From positions 163,994,251 to 164,058,250 of the forward strand of contig CM060967.1 in the NCBI GenBank assembly GCA_030765045.1: a stretch of DNA of 64,000 nt. The letters are read 5' to 3'. Source of the DNA: Tenodera sinensis (Eukaryota; Arthropoda; Insecta; Mantodea; Mantidae). Positions 10,440-21,720 of this stretch are shown here, piece by piece. The notes beneath the pieces were generated by a model. The model was given only the letters and a program-made list of their open reading frames with translations, did not search any database and was not told the origin of the DNA. Within the stretch, counting starts at the first letter, position 1, and the number at the start of each line of letters is the position of its first letter. The position numbers and the translations under genes are program-made.

Positions 10440-10950
10440 CTGGGGTGTGGTAGCAGCAATAGAACTCACGAGGATCATAGTGCACGAGGTGTTCCCCTCC
10501 GTTATACCCTGCATTCTATGTGTATTATTTAGGGTAATCCCAAAGACTACTCAGCCGGTTTTAATAATCCCTTCACTATTGAAACGTCCTATTGTTTCCA
10601 ATGGACTTGGGATATAAACACTTTGGAAATTTCAACTCATTAATTACTAATAAACTAAATATAAATTACTGTGTATGTACTAGAATAGGAATGCATTGCA
10701 GTTACTAAAGAACTCATTTGCGAAGGCAACTGTGCCTTTTCGTTGAGATTGCCATGCAGTAGAAACTACTTCGCGATACTTCAAAGAACATGCATCTAAA
10801 ATGAGAAAAATACCGGATATTTAATCCTCAGCGGTAAGTAGAAGACTAGGTAGCATTGTTGTCAATCAAAATACATTAAATTCTACTACAGGTCAAACAA
10901 AATTTGGTGCATAAATACAAATAGTAAAAATCATATATATACACACACAA
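10440..10950. other. unassigned spacer
   Basis: No gene or repeat was recognised. Confidence 0.3.
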
Positions 10951-10951
10951 C

Positions 10952-11238
10952 ATGTTCGATCCCAGGGACCCGCATGTGGTATTCGTGGTGGACGAAGCGT
11001 CATGTGTGCGGGTTCTCCGGGTTCTCCGGTTTCCTCCACCGATCATTCCACCAACTGCTACATTAACTTTCCATTCATCAATTTTGCCTGCATTTCATGT
11101 CATCCTGTTCCTCACTGTCATACCTGGTGCTTTGCTGACCACCCGCTTTCAGATCTTCACTCTGTCCGGTCCATAGGTTCGTCTGCTCCCCAACAGACAT
11201 CTGAGCCTAGGCACTGGCTTGTAAGTCCTACATAAGGG
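10952..11238 (+). mobile_element. SINE-B, 5'-truncated, long tail form
   Basis: It starts at the B box (GTTCGATCCCAGGGACCCGC) and runs through CATGTGGTATTCGTGGTGG and CTCCGGTTTCCTCC, which match the 41610-41852 SINE. It then changes to a different 3' body ending TGAGCCTAGGCACTGG...CTTGTAAGTCCTACATAAG. The same end occurs inverted at 31037-31128. Confidence 0.75.
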
Positions 11239-11257
11239 GAGGGTAGTCAGGTAAGGA

Positions 11258-11738
11258 ATCTCTCATGGTTTACCAGTTATGCAGTAGTAACCAAGAGTAA
11301 ACAGAACTACATGGGCTATAGCCAGCAAATTCAAAATATACATTTCATTTTCCTTAAAAAATATCTTAAAGATATAGCATTTTAAACGAAATTGTTAGAA
11401 TCCTTTTGAGAAAATAAAAATTTTGGAAACATTTTCCACGTGAAGGGTAGTTTAGGGTGGAGGAATTTTCTTCAAAATCTTTGAACCGCATCCTTGAAAA
11501 ATATTAAACTTAAATACAAACTTTGGTTTCTAACCGACTTTTGGTTTTTGAGTTATGCTGTTCACAGACTGACACAAACACACAGCCGCGCGCGCGACGC
11601 ACGTGTTGAACTTTTTCTAAAAATGCTTTCTTTTGGATTCAGAGGGGATCAAAACATATTTGCGGAGAAATCTAAACATCGAATTTTTGGGTGGAATGCA
11701 ATACTTTCCCTACTTACTATACGTATTAGAGAAATTGA
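11258..11738 (-). mobile_element. HINE-like element, right half
   Basis: It matches the family from ggtttaccagttatg to the terminal ttagagaaattg. The microsatellite slot is shortened to a CG-rich ccgcgcgcgcgac (about 11586). The hairpin-end half is missing. Confidence 0.8.
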
Positions 11739-11739
11739 A

Positions 11740-12590
11740 GTTGTTTTGTTCTAGATTTTTATGAAAATTTTGTCATTGATATCCTTAAGTGTGTGTATCG
11801 TCAGAGACAGTTCTAGACATTGAGTCGTCGCCTCTGCGAGAGTTTTAGTGATTGTGATCCTCGGAAGAGTTTGTTAAACAGAGAAAGACAGTGACGTGTG
11901 TATCGGGGTACGATCGGACAGAACAGCTGCGGGTTGTAAGGTCAAGACGAATTTTAAGTTTTATTAGCAACGATAAACCAGAACTGTTTGTGTGCTTCAG
12001 TTTCAGAAGAGAAATAAGGTGATCGGAAATAGCTACTGGAGCTATCATTTGTCACAATATTTGGCTTGTTTAATACAACCACTTCTGATATATGACATGT
12101 GGACGGAGATAAAGGCCGTTACATAAAGCGCTGTTCATCTCGTACTCCATGCCTCAGATCAGAAGTACAAATAATTAATGTAGGAATGCTAATACGAGAT
12201 TATGTACGATCATCTTCTACAAATATGCACGTGTACGTCACCCGAGTACGCAGTGAAGACCGCCGCGAGCAATGCACTACCTACCAACATAGCTTATGCA
12301 AATGAATACTGGGTTATTAAACAGAAGGATAAAAGTAGCGCAAATAGATTTTTAAGAACGGTAAAAGAATGTACCATATAAGAAAAACAGCTTTTAGAAG
12401 AGAGCAACATATATGTATGTAGTTTAGCTGGTAAGCTGTATGTAGGGATATGGTATTCATGGAGGGAATTTAGAAGGGAGAGGGTGGTCTGTCCTCGGTC
12501 AGCTTCCGTTATCCAGCTAACTCCTCAGGAGGGTTTCTCGGAAGCTCACTTCTTAGGCTGTCTGGATCGGAGGTAAATAAACACTAGTAA
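11740..12590. other. unassigned region
   Basis: About 850 bases without a recognised repeat. Small frames (11845-12048 minus, 12099-12305 plus) show no motif and are not called. Confidence 0.3.
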
Positions 12591-12659
12591 TTTAGATGTC
12601 GCACATTTCGCTGCCTTTTTGGCGAAGTAATAATGACCACTATTAGTTCATGATGTGAG

Positions 12660-12874
12660 AACCAGAGGGTTCTATCTGTATTTCAATGAAGTTGCCCAGA
12701 GAGGGATCCAAACTTTGGGACCTAATATAGGATTAGAAAACAATAATATTTTAATGAAACATATGTAAATAAATAGCAAGGTTTGTACAGCTTACCATTA
12801 TCAATTTATTACAATGTTACTAATTACAATATATAAAGAAATATTGTATGTAGATAGAACCTTCTGGCTCCAAG
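12660..12874. repeat. imperfect inverted repeat flanking AT-rich segment
   Basis: accagagggttctatct (about 12661) and agatagaaccttctggct (about 12857) are near-perfect inverse complements around about 180 bases of AT-rich DNA. It may be a foldback or MITE-like unit. It directly precedes the minisatellite. Confidence 0.5.
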
Positions 12875-12942
12875 CATCTCTGGATACGGTGAAAGGTTGA
12901 GGCAGTATTTTGTGCAAGCCCTCTGATATTTTCCAATTGTAC

Positions 12943-13313
12943 AAAATAGAGGCAGCAAAAAACCCCTGAAATGATTATGTGAGAATAGAGGCAGCAGAAA
13001 GCACCCTGAAATGATTATGTGAGAACAGAGGCAGCAGAAATCACCCTGAAATGATTATGTGAGAATAGAGGCAGCAGAAATCACCCTGAAATGATTATGT
13101 GAGAATAGAGGCAGCAGAAAGCACCCTGAAATGATTATGTGAGAACAGAGGCAGCAGAAAGCACCCTGAAATGATTATGTGAGAATAGAGGCAGCAGAAA
13201 TCACCCTGAAATGATTATGTGAGAATAGAGGCAGCAGAAAGCACCCTGAAATGATTATGTGAGAATAGAGGCAGCAGAAAGCACCCTGAAATGATTATGT
13301 GAGAATAGAGGCA
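12943..13313. repeat. 40-bp minisatellite, about 9.3 units
   Basis: The unit is gagaatagaggcagcagaaa followed by gcaccctgaaatgattatgt. Units start at 12981, 13021, 13061, 13101, 13141, 13181, 13221 and 13261, with a degraded first unit at about 12943 and a partial last unit at 13301-13313. Two positions vary (aat/aac and gca/tca). The pattern of variants suggests amplification in blocks of three (120 bp). Uninterrupted units without spacers rule out a CRISPR. Confidence 0.95.
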
Positions 13314-13399
13314 ACTTAAGTTATAGAAATGATATTTAGGAAACTAGAATGGAACAGCAAATGATATGGTATTAACACAAAATAACTTACAAATTAACT

Positions 13400-14150
13400 T
13401 AGAAATCTCAGATTTACAGATGAAGTAATATTCGCAAAAACTCCAGAACTACATCGAATGATAACAGAACTAAACAGAGATAGCGATAGGGTGGGTCTAA
13501 TAATAAACCCAATCAAAACAAAAATTATGTCAAACCAAGAAGAATTGTCATTGTTATTGCTAGGAAGAACAATAGAATGTTGTAATGAACATATTTACTT
13601 GGTCGAACCATCAGCATAAAGGGGACAGTAGAAACTGAAACGTTAAGAAGAATACGACTGGCCTGGGGAAAACTTTGGAGCCTAGCATTCATTCTTCTAG
13701 ACACAACATTAAAATGATTCTAATATTTGAAATACTGCAGATATGCATCATTCCAGTTCTCTTAGATGGATGCAAGACCTAGACATTTACTAGAGATCAA
13801 GTAAAGAAGATACACGCATGTCAACGAAACATGGAGAGAAAATTACTTGTAGAGACAGGGTCCAGAATGAGGTGCTGAAGACGCAGCCACAACAGCCAGG
13901 AAAACCAAATAGAGCTGGGGGGACACGTAGTCAGTATGAACCAGTCAAGATGGACATACGAGACGCCAGTGTGGGATTCCAGAAGGGAAAAGAGAAACGT
14001 AGAAAGACCAAGGTGAAATTACGCGCGAGATTTCAGAACAGTAATAGATCCTCAGTGGACAAGAGAAGCGTGTGATAGAGAGAAGCGGAAGCAAAGTATA
14101 GGACAACTCATTTCTATAGGTAGAAATAGAAACAGTGCACATGAAAACTG
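13400..14150 (+). pseudogene. RTE-like LINE RT fragment
   Basis: Frames spell LRFTDEVIFAKTPELHRM (a degraded LRFADD box), VGLIINPIKTKIMSN, then further along IIPVLLDGCKT, a SRWTYETPVWDSR segment and a terminal Trp/Arg-rich tail. Stops and frameshifts separate the pieces. It shares the RWTYxxxVWD signature with the fragment at 2955-3719, so both are probably one family. Confidence 0.7.
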
Positions 14151-14349
14151 AGTATTAACATATCTTGGAAAGGTTAGCTTTACAAAAGTGTGGTTGTCAC
14201 GAATTGTGTGATTTAAAGATATCTACATCAGTAAGATTTTATGTATCTTTATGGCTCTTTGGAATGAAGGCTACTTCAGAGGCCATTCCCATAAAATTCA
14301 AGGTATACGTTCAACTTCTCATCATCTTTTTCTTTGTCCTCACAGTCCT

Positions 14350-15482
14350 TTTAGTATAACTTTGGCCTCGCTAATGAATATCCTCCATTCCGATCGACCT
14401 CGTGCTTTAGCTCTCCAACTCCCTGTACATCATCAATCCATCTCTTCTTTGGTCTTCCAACTTTCCTTCCTCCATCTATTTTAGCCTCCATAACAATTTT
14501 AGGCATTCGTTCTTCGTCCATTCTGATAACATGACACAGCCACTGTAATCTTATTTTAATATCAGAGACAATATCTGTATCTTTATATACAGTATATACT
14601 TTATATACAAGTTTTCCAGCTACGAATTTGTTCTTATTCTCCAATAGCCATTTTCCTTAGTCGGTCCGTAAATCTAAGCCCTTTTCTTTCCCATATATTC
14701 AGAGTTGTTATACATTTCTCAGTTGAAGCCCAAGACTTGCTTTCATACAGCACAATAAGTTTATACGTTTATACAATCTAACTTTGATTTTCTTATATAG
14801 ATACCTTGCTGTCATTAAAGGATCTAGAGCATGGAGGCGCCGATTAGCAAATGAAATTTTTTCTAATATGTCTGTTAGTGTTTCATTTAGATTGGTAATG
14901 TCTGAGGCAATATACCTGAAAGATGACACTTTATCATGTACATTTTCAGTAATTGTAATATTAGCTTCTTTGTTATCATTGTTTACCATATATTTTGTTT
15001 CTTTTATGTTGGTATTAAACCTACTTTAATAGCCTCATTTTGTAGTTCTTTTAGTGCCTCATTTAAAACAGTCAAGTTTCTTGTAAGGTAGACGATTTCT
15101 TCGGCATAGGCCAAGCATTGAGAGGACCTATAAAATTGAACCATCTTTATTAATATTTATATTAATATTTCTGATTGTTTGTTCTAACTCAATATTAAAT
15201 AATATAGTTGACAGTGTGTCTCCTTGTCTGATTCCATTATGTGTGGGGAAACTATTAGAGAGCTTATTTTGTATTCTGACCTTCTTTACTGTTTTACTCA
15301 CCCATTTTGATTAAATTAATTAATTTTAATGGGATGCCAAGATCGGCCATAACATGTAAAATATATGTTCTGTCAATAGTATCAAATGCTTGTGTAAAAT
15401 CTACATATAACTGATGCAATGGAATGTTATTTTCGTGAGGTTTCTCTAAACATTGTCTCTTCTGATAAAACATGTTAAACAT
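14350..15482 (-). pseudogene. LINE RT fragment, minus strand
   Basis: Reading the minus strand from 15482: LYVDFTQAFDTIDR (RT motif A with its Asp), GVRQGDTLSTILFNIE (motif B), degraded CRRNRLPYKKL (position of the ADD box), VSSFRYIASDITN (KYLG-like region), CMKASLGLQ and finally RLQWLCHVIRMDEERMPK and GRPKKRWIDDV. This is the correct domain order of an endonuclease-RT LINE from mid-RT to C-terminus. It spans about 1.1 kb and is broken by several frameshifts. Endonuclease and 5' RT are absent. Confidence 0.8.
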
Positions 15483-15827
15483 GCGGTATTTTAATCAAAA
15501 TCATTAGTCATTTTTCAGAAAACCAAAATTTTCAAAAAATTCTCCATCTAAACGATAGTTTAGGTTGAAGGAATTTTTTTCAAAATGTTCGAGTTGCATC
15601 CTTTAAAAATATTAAACTTAAATATGTACCAACTTTAGTTTTTATCTGGCTTCGTTTTTTTTAGTTATGCTGTTCACAGACAGACCAACAGATTCTCATA
15701 ACTTTTTCTAAAAATGCTTTTTTTTGGATTCAGGGGACCTCAAAACACATTTCTGGTTTAATCTCGACATCGAATTTTTGGGTGGAATACAATATTTCCC
15801 GTATTTACTACACGTAGTAGAAAAAGT
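15483..15827 (-). mobile_element. HINE-like element, right third
   Basis: It matches the family from tattttaatcaaaatc to cgtagtagaaaaagtaa. The microsatellite slot is almost absent, and the copy abuts the LINE fragment at its left. Confidence 0.8.
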
Positions 15828-15829
15828 AA

Positions 15830-16420
15830 TAATTAAAATGGGTTAATTTTCGAATATGCATTTACTTATGAAAGAGCCTGTATATTTAGAGCGCTATAGT
15901 GGGGGAATATGTTACAGTTGACTTATGAAGAATTTCAATAACTTACTCTCTCAGGCACATTAATACAGAGTTAACCTAGTACCTTATTTAGGCTGCCCGA
16001 CCTTGTGTAATGCGGGCGGCAGGTTTTGCGACACTGCTGCCTCTCACAAGTGCCATCAATCTGTGATCATTAGCCCAAGTTTACGATCTCTTTTGTTGCC
16101 TGCCCTGAATGAAAAACAAGAAACAACAACAGCAATAAATATTGTGGTGCTTGCCGGATAGGTACTTATTAGCATGTGTAAGTATATCGATTGCTGATGA
16201 GTCGAGGATCAAAACATCGATACTATATTACTGGAAGCTGTCTGACTTAATGGCGCAGCTTTTTCCCTCCTGATATCTTAATAAGCTCGCGTCTGTATTG
16301 GTAATGACGGTGCTATACAACAAGCTCTTACGTAATTATGACCCTGGAAGGGAGGGAACTCTAGGCGCAAGTGGTCCTCAGTAATTAAAAACTCCATAGT
16401 TCACCTTTCTTTAGTGTTTC
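15830..16420. other. unassigned spacer
   Basis: No gene or repeat was recognised. A short segment (aatgcgggcggcaggttttgcgacactgc, about 16017) is GC-rich and could belong to an unidentified SINE. Confidence 0.3.
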
Positions 16421-16424
16421 GAAA

Positions 16425-16590
16425 CCAAGCGGAATGCTTCTGGTGGGAGCGACTGTGTCCGTATTCAAGAGGTCACGGGTTCGATTACTGTGGACGACTT
16501 CCCTGACCAATGGGGTTTCTCGGTTGCTTTCCCGAATCCTAGACAAATGCTGGTAAGGATAGCTGCATCCCCCGAATTTCCTATCCCTCC
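16425..16590 (+). mobile_element. SINE-C, 5' part
   Basis: A tRNA-like head ends in the B box GGGTTCGATTACTG. It is followed by the family signature CTTCCCTGACCAATGGGGTTTCTC and GGTTGC, shared with the inverted copy ending at 45545 and the copy at 52468. Confidence 0.65.
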
Positions 16591-16592
16591 AT

Positions 16593-16830
16593 GTCGTCCT
16601 CCGTGGTCTAGGGGTAACATCCTTGCCTCAGGTTCCCGAGGTCGCAGGTTCAAACCATGCAGAGGGCAATTCGGGTGGCTTCCTTTGGACGGGAAATAAA
16701 GTCGGTGGTCCCCTGTCCTAGATCTACAGCACATAAAAGAACTTTAAAGCCTGATTGTGAGGCCTCTGAGGAAAATTACGGGATCTTTCAGGATCAATAT
16801 AGAATGGGACACTGAGAACCACAGCGTCTA
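16593..16830 (+). mobile_element. SINE-F (tRNA-derived)
   Basis: The head reads TCCGTGGTCTAGGGGTAAC (A box) and GGTCGCAGGTTCAAACC (B box). Its body ends in AATGGGACACTGAGAACC. The same body, interrupted by another SINE, is found at 52720-53260. Confidence 0.75.
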
Positions 16831-17044
16831 TAAATTCTTTGCTTTTGAGGGCATTTCCAGTTTTTAGCGATTACCCTTTGTTCCCATTCCCGATCTATCC
16901 CTTTCATTTGAGTCCCCTTCAACCAATTGCTTCATGCGCGATATTCCGGACTTTGAGGCAGTATTTTTGTGTAAACCCTCTGAAATGAATCAAGTTGTAA
17001 ATATAGAGGAAATAGAAATCCCCCGAAATAACTATAGGCAGTGT
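16831..17044. repeat. relic related to the minisatellite locus
   Basis: ttgaggcagtatttttgtgtaaaccctctgaa (about 16951) matches the sequence just left of the 40-bp minisatellite (about 12898), and a single degraded unit follows (atagaggaaatagaaatcccccgaaata). This shows the minisatellite grew from a unit within an older dispersed repeat. Confidence 0.6.
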
Positions 17045-17410
17045 AGAACTATTTCTTCTGTTCGTGTGTGATACAACAGACGAGGACATTATAACGACGA
17101 GAAATAATCATACATAGAAAAGTGAATAATTAATTGTTAAATTTTGTGATATTCATAAAAAAGGAACTATATCGTCAGTAATTGATTGAGATCAATCGAG
17201 TGCGGTGAGATTAGAAAATAATATAGACTTTTCACAATCATTGGCCGTGCCTAGCCATTTTGTTTGTTAGCGAAGAAGTCCGCCATATTTAGTGATAAAA
17301 TTGTAAAAGTGTTCCATGGGAAGGATGGTGACTTTTAAGTGTTAATAAATTGTTCAACACATTCATTAAAACAATATTGATTGTTTCACGTATAAAATAG
17401 ACCCATACTA
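17045..17410 (+). other. possible solo LTR-like repeat
   Basis: A TGT...ACA-bounded stretch with gttaataaattgttcaac (a polyadenylation-like AATAAA) near its right end. No second copy or target duplication is visible, so this is only a suggestion based on composition and end motifs. Confidence 0.2.
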
Positions 17411-17574
17411 TTCCCTGTGACAACAGTAACAGAACCTTATAGCTCTCCGACTGATGCTAGGCCGCGAGTAATAAAACTTCAAGCCTTTCATTCCAACCAA
17501 GATTAATAAAAGCTAAATAACAGCCCTACGTTCGTCTCACATTAACATCAACAACTTATTAAAAATCGTAACAA

Positions 17575-18010
17575 CTTCCAGGATGTTCTAGATTGTCCCC
17601 GTTTCCTTCCGTGATTAACAATTTTCTTTTCTTTGTCTCTCCGTTTCACCTCAGTCCACCATTCATCTTGTTGACTGTTTTAGTGTTCTAAGTGTCGGTG
17701 GGAGCTTTGCCGAGCATAGTAGGTGTTTGTTCTCCGTAGATCTTCATCCTCCAGATCGGGAGCCGTCTCCAATTCCCCAACTCCTGGGGATGTCTGAACA
17801 CGCAGGTGAAGCGAACCTTAAATCTATAGCTGTTAGAGACCCTGCGCTCTGCTGTTGTTCCTCCTCAGGTTCGACCACCCTCCCTTCGTATCCTATTATC
17901 TCACCCCTCTCTCCCAGAGGGTGTCCCGTTTGGGACATAGGCACAAAAAGCTTCATAGATCGAGGTACTAAATCCCCCTGCCTTCAAGTCTTGCCATAGA
18001 GTCAGAGTTA
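17575..18010 (+). mobile_element. SINE-C, 3' two thirds
   Basis: It matches the long SINE-C body: GTTCTAAGTGTCGG, CCCTGCGCTCTGCTGTTG, and the end block GGCACAAAAAGCTTC...CTTGCCATAGAGTCAGAG, also present at 40500-40578. Proline or serine-rich frames here are translations of the SINE, not genes. Confidence 0.65.
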
Positions 18011-18204
18011 ATTAAAAAGGAGCATCCCATAACTCATCTCCTACATATTAATGTTCCGAAGCGCTGTTTCCTCGACAAGCTGCTTCAGAAGTGATACCCA
18101 TAACTGAAATGTCTAAATACTGCAGTCTTTATGTAAATGACTTCAAATTCTGTTACATGCTCCTCAAGGGCTAAGTGCCATGTATTTTTTAGGTTCTCTG
18201 CGAC

Positions 18205-18980
18205 GCATAGGTATAGAAGACACTGTATTGCACCCAAAAATACGACGCGGATTTGCAGAACTGCTGAATCCAGAGAAAAAAAAAGCGTTTTAAGAAAAAG
18301 GTTTGCACGTGCCCCTGTGAGCAGCGTAACTCAAAAACAAAATTTGGTTAAATACCAAATTTGGTTTTAAAGTTCAGTACGTTTCACGGATGTGACACTA
18401 AGATCTTCACTAAAATCCCCACAACCTCAGACCACCTACGGAACATTTTTCGAAAATTGTGATTTTATTAAAAATGGGTAACGATTTTAATTAAAAATAT
18501 ATGTAAGATACGAAATGTATATCATGAATGTTTTGGGAATCTCTTCAGAAACGCTCTTCACTCTGGGCGACTTCTGCACATGTTGTAAACCTTAAGAGAC
18601 AGACAAAAATCTTACTATAGAGAAAATTTAGATCTAGTTAAAACACAATTTATGTGTAATTCATTTTTTAGGGTTTACTTTTCTTTTTCTTTTTGTGAAG
18701 TGCACCATTTTGGAAACATTCCTTGTTATTTGTGTGAATTCTGTAATATTTCTTCTTTTCTTAAATGGAAGGTCGTTATTAACTTTTTATCTCTTGGTCA
18801 TGCAAAGAGGACGGAATTTCAAAGTCATCCCATAGTGACCAGCTTTAAAACACTTGTATGTCACTTTAAATAGCTTATTAACAATAAGATGATTTCTGCA
18901 AATGTTTATCTCAATTAAGGTGAAGAAGATAGAAAAATAAGCGTTTGCAAGAATACTTTTTACAAGTCTAGAGAAAGCTA
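18205..18980 (+). mobile_element. HINE-like element, strongly diverged
   Basis: It starts at tagaagacactgtattgcacc, with a short microsatellite slot. The core follows (catttttcgaaaattgtg, cttactatagagaaaa), and it ends in acaagtctagagaaagctac, where the 3' hairpin is lost. More divergent than neighbouring copies. Confidence 0.75.
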
Positions 18981-19194
18981 CCTATTGGTAAGATAAGAGT
19001 TATTTGCTCTATAATATATCTTCACCTAGGAAAGTTGGAGTGATTTTTAATGTTCATTGGTGAATAGCAGCAATGATGTTCACTCAGTTACAATTGTTTT
19101 AATTTCTGGCTTGGCATTACTTTCAGATATTGCATTAAATTCGCACGCATTCATACACTCATTCATACTTCCAGAATCTGGGAAGGATAGGAAA

Positions 19195-19256
19195 TAATCC
19201 TGGATAAAGAAAAAGTTCACCGGGAATCGAACCCGAGACCTCTGGATTTGAATGAT
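19195..19256 (-). mobile_element. tRNA-like SINE head fragment
   Basis: On the minus strand, GAGGTCTCGGGTTCGATTCCCGGTGAAC contains a B box typical of tRNA-derived SINEs. The rest of the element was not delimited. Confidence 0.5.
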
Positions 19257-19695
19257 GCCAATCAGCAGCACACAACAGGCAGTCCTGGACTCCTTTCTTG
19301 CTCTTGCAAGTGATGAGAATCGTACACGGGTTGGAATTGTGATTAAATTGGAGATGAAAACACATTGTCAACATGAGGTCGTAAATCCTTCACACATCGG
19401 GAATTTTGAGCAACATTTTGAAAATGTTCGAGATAATAAATCAAGGAAGCGGCATGGACTGACTCATTTTGAACTGTTAGCAAGTCACAAAGACCTCCCT
19501 CCACCCGGTAACACAATGGGACACGAAGGGACCGTCTTTTTTCAGAAGTTGACAGCACTGCTCATATGCACATCCGCTGTCCAGGAAATGAAATATAGCT
19601 TCAGCTATTGTCACAACGCCGAAGTTAAACAACAGGTGCTAATGATGTGTTCGGACCGCGTTGTAAACAGACATACCCATATTAGAGGCAATTAA
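19252..19695 (+). CDS. unrecognised 147-codon open frame
   Basis: It is one of the longest frames outside recognised retroelements. The first about 10 codons overlap the SINE head at 19195-19256, which argues against a real start there. The sequence has no signal peptide, transmembrane segment or domain I recognise. It is mixed in composition, with a central RKRHGLTHFELLASHKDLPPPG segment. It may be a relic of a coding exon or chance. No splice sites or neighbours support it, so it is listed only because of length. Confidence 0.15.
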   Translation: MMPISSTQQAVLDSFLALASDENRTRVGIVIKLEMKTHCQHEVVNPSHIGNFEQHFENVRDNKSRKRHGLTHFELLASHKDLPPPGNTMGHEGTVFFQKLTALLICTSAVQEMKYSFSYCHNAEVKQQVLMMCSDRVVNRHTHIRGN

Positions 19696-19732
19696 ACCTG
19701 TCAGGGCTGTCCAGAACAGGCATTCCTCTCCG

Positions 19733-20040
19733 CGATTTATGTCCTTCTGTCGGTCTCCCTCTCGTCTGTTTCTCTCCGGCTCTTTCCATCACTCTTTCTC
19801 CTATCTCTCCCCTCTTTCACACCTCTATCTACCTCTTCTTCTGTTTCTTTCCCTAACCCTTATGTCTCTTTCATCTTTCTCTTCTCTCCCCTTGTCTTTT
19901 AGTACCTCTCTCCTCTTCCACGCTCTCCTCTCTCTTCGGTTATTCTTCTATGCCACTTTCAACCTATATCTCTCATTCTCTATCCTTTTAGCCCTTCTTC
20001 ACTCCTTATCAATCCTTCCCTCATCTTCCTTTCTCCGGGC
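19733..20040. repeat. polypyrimidine-rich tract (about 300 bp)
   Basis: The + strand is almost entirely C/T with short interruptions (ctctcc, tctttct motifs). It is low-complexity and strand-asymmetric; serine/leucine-rich frames here are artefacts. Confidence 0.85.
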
Positions 20041-20810
20041 GCAAATGACCTAGTTGTTAAGGGCTCTTAATCCGTAACTGGTAGTTGCAAAGGTACACCT
20101 GGGTCCCAGGGACCCGGTGGCTCAATAAGTGTGGGAGCACTGTCGTACCCTCTCTGGTATTCTCCTAGGTTTCTGTTGGCAATTTTTGGTGGGGTCCACA
20201 GCTTTGAAGAACAATCTATTTTAAGTTAGTATGCAAAGTTTCATTTGGGTGGGCAAATATTCACAGTAGATGAGTGGACTTTTGTTTATCCACGTTTTTT
20301 AGATTCTGTGCTGACGTACCCGTTGTATAAATTTTGTAAGGGATGATCAGAAGCACTGAATACAATTTTGAATTAGTAATAATAAATCGTTACTAAATGT
20401 TTTATATTTACACTCCACCAAATAGCTTTCTTTCCTACCAAAACCACCTCATAATTGATATGGGTCTTGAGAACCTGGGAGCTCCTTATGTGTTACAATT
20501 TTTAGGTATACCAGTTAGGAGTTAAACCCCACTCACTCTCTCGCTCACTCATTCACTCAAACACCCAGTCTTGCGTTCTCTCTCTCGCTCGCACTACTTA
20601 AAGAGCTTGCATTTTAGGGAAATGTTAGATATGAAGATACTCACAGATTCAATTGAACAGTATCGAAATTATAAATAACAACTTCTTGAAGCAAGAGTGT
20701 AAATTGCTATAATTCGTCGAAAATGTAAAGATATGAAGTTTGAAAAAAAATTCTAAAATTACACTTGACGTGATAATCTAATAAATACAACATAAAGGTC
20801 GCATGCTAAT
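20041..20810. other. unassigned spacer
   Basis: No gene was recognised. Near 20530-20600 there is a degenerate CACT/CTCT simple repeat. Confidence 0.3.
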
Positions 20811-20814
20811 ACGT

Positions 20815-21000
20815 ATTTACATCTAAGTCATCATCTTGTTGTGCCGTTCACAGATTAGGCCTACCAACTTGTTCTGGCCTCAATTTCATCGTCCTAGTCT
20901 TCTTTAAGTATGAAATGTAAGACCATCTTTAGAATCCTTATTTCTTGCATTTGTTCCAAATGTTCCTTCCGTTTTTGAGTGTTCCGATTATATTGCCACA
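20815..21000 (-). pseudogene. degraded LINE C-terminal or 3' region
   Basis: It shares spaced blocks with 56160-56320 (ttgttctggcctcaat; agaatccttatttctt). On the minus strand the second copy reads like a LINE C-terminus (GVPILKDRIEAR). Strong decay; assigned through its partner. Confidence 0.35.
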
Positions 21001-21042
21001 AATACTCTGATATCATTTTCTAAATATTTTTACTTTCTCTAC

Positions 21043-21080
21043 TACATACAGTAAATAGAGAAGGTAGATAAGAAGTTTCG
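21043..21080 (+). repeat. HINE-like 5' end scrap
   Basis: actttctctactacatacagtaaatagagaagg is the terminal hairpin of the family (stem ctttctctact/agtagag) without the rest of the element. Confidence 0.7.
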
Positions 21081-21169
21081 GACAGCTCCAGGCTAGAACA
21101 CCCTTCCACTAAATAAAGAGCTGTAATAAAAACAAACCAGGCATCTAATGGCTTAAACCAGGCCTTACA

Positions 21170-21720
21170 TTCCATTACATTCGTTTATTTAGTTTTTGAA
21201 AAATATTTACAACATAATTCTACAACTTATAAAAATCTAAAAACTATACGATAAAAATATAATACAGAACAAAATTAAAACAAAATTTTACACAACATAC
21301 ACAATCTAAACATGCTTAATATTATAATTTATCATATCTAATATCTATACCACCATTTCGTCTAATAGGTGCATAAGATAATCACAATATTAAACAATAC
21401 TTAAATTAATGTGTTATATATAATATTTAACTTAATTCTATTCATCACTATTTTCATTAAAATACTATAATTTGTAAAACGAAAAAAAAAAAAAACTTAT
21501 TAAAAATACCAAAAAGTAATACATAAGCCAAATTAGCAATTCATATAAAATTGAGTATATTTTATATATTTCAATCAATTTCATCTAAAAGCATTAATTT
21601 AATAAAATATTCATAATTCACCAATCAAAATAAAGAAATTGAAATTAAAATTCCAAAATTATCAAAATTTTCCAAATTTCATAACTTATTATATAAATAA
21701 TTTCATTTGTTAATAACACC
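21170..21720. other. very AT-rich segment
   Basis: About 550 bases dominated by A and T with no coding signal. It starts ttacattccattacattcgtttattt, which on the minus strand would be an AATAAA-bearing end of an element. No partner was seen. Confidence 0.4.

Noticed and set aside
12943..13313. CRISPR-like array
   Set aside because: Units are contiguous 40-bp tandem copies without unique spacers, and the genome is eukaryotic.
16596..16665. tRNA gene
   Set aside because: It is the head of SINE-F, and the same body is found at 52720-53260.
17045..17410. full LTR retrotransposon
   Set aside because: Only one possible LTR-like segment is visible, with no primer site, coding region or second LTR.
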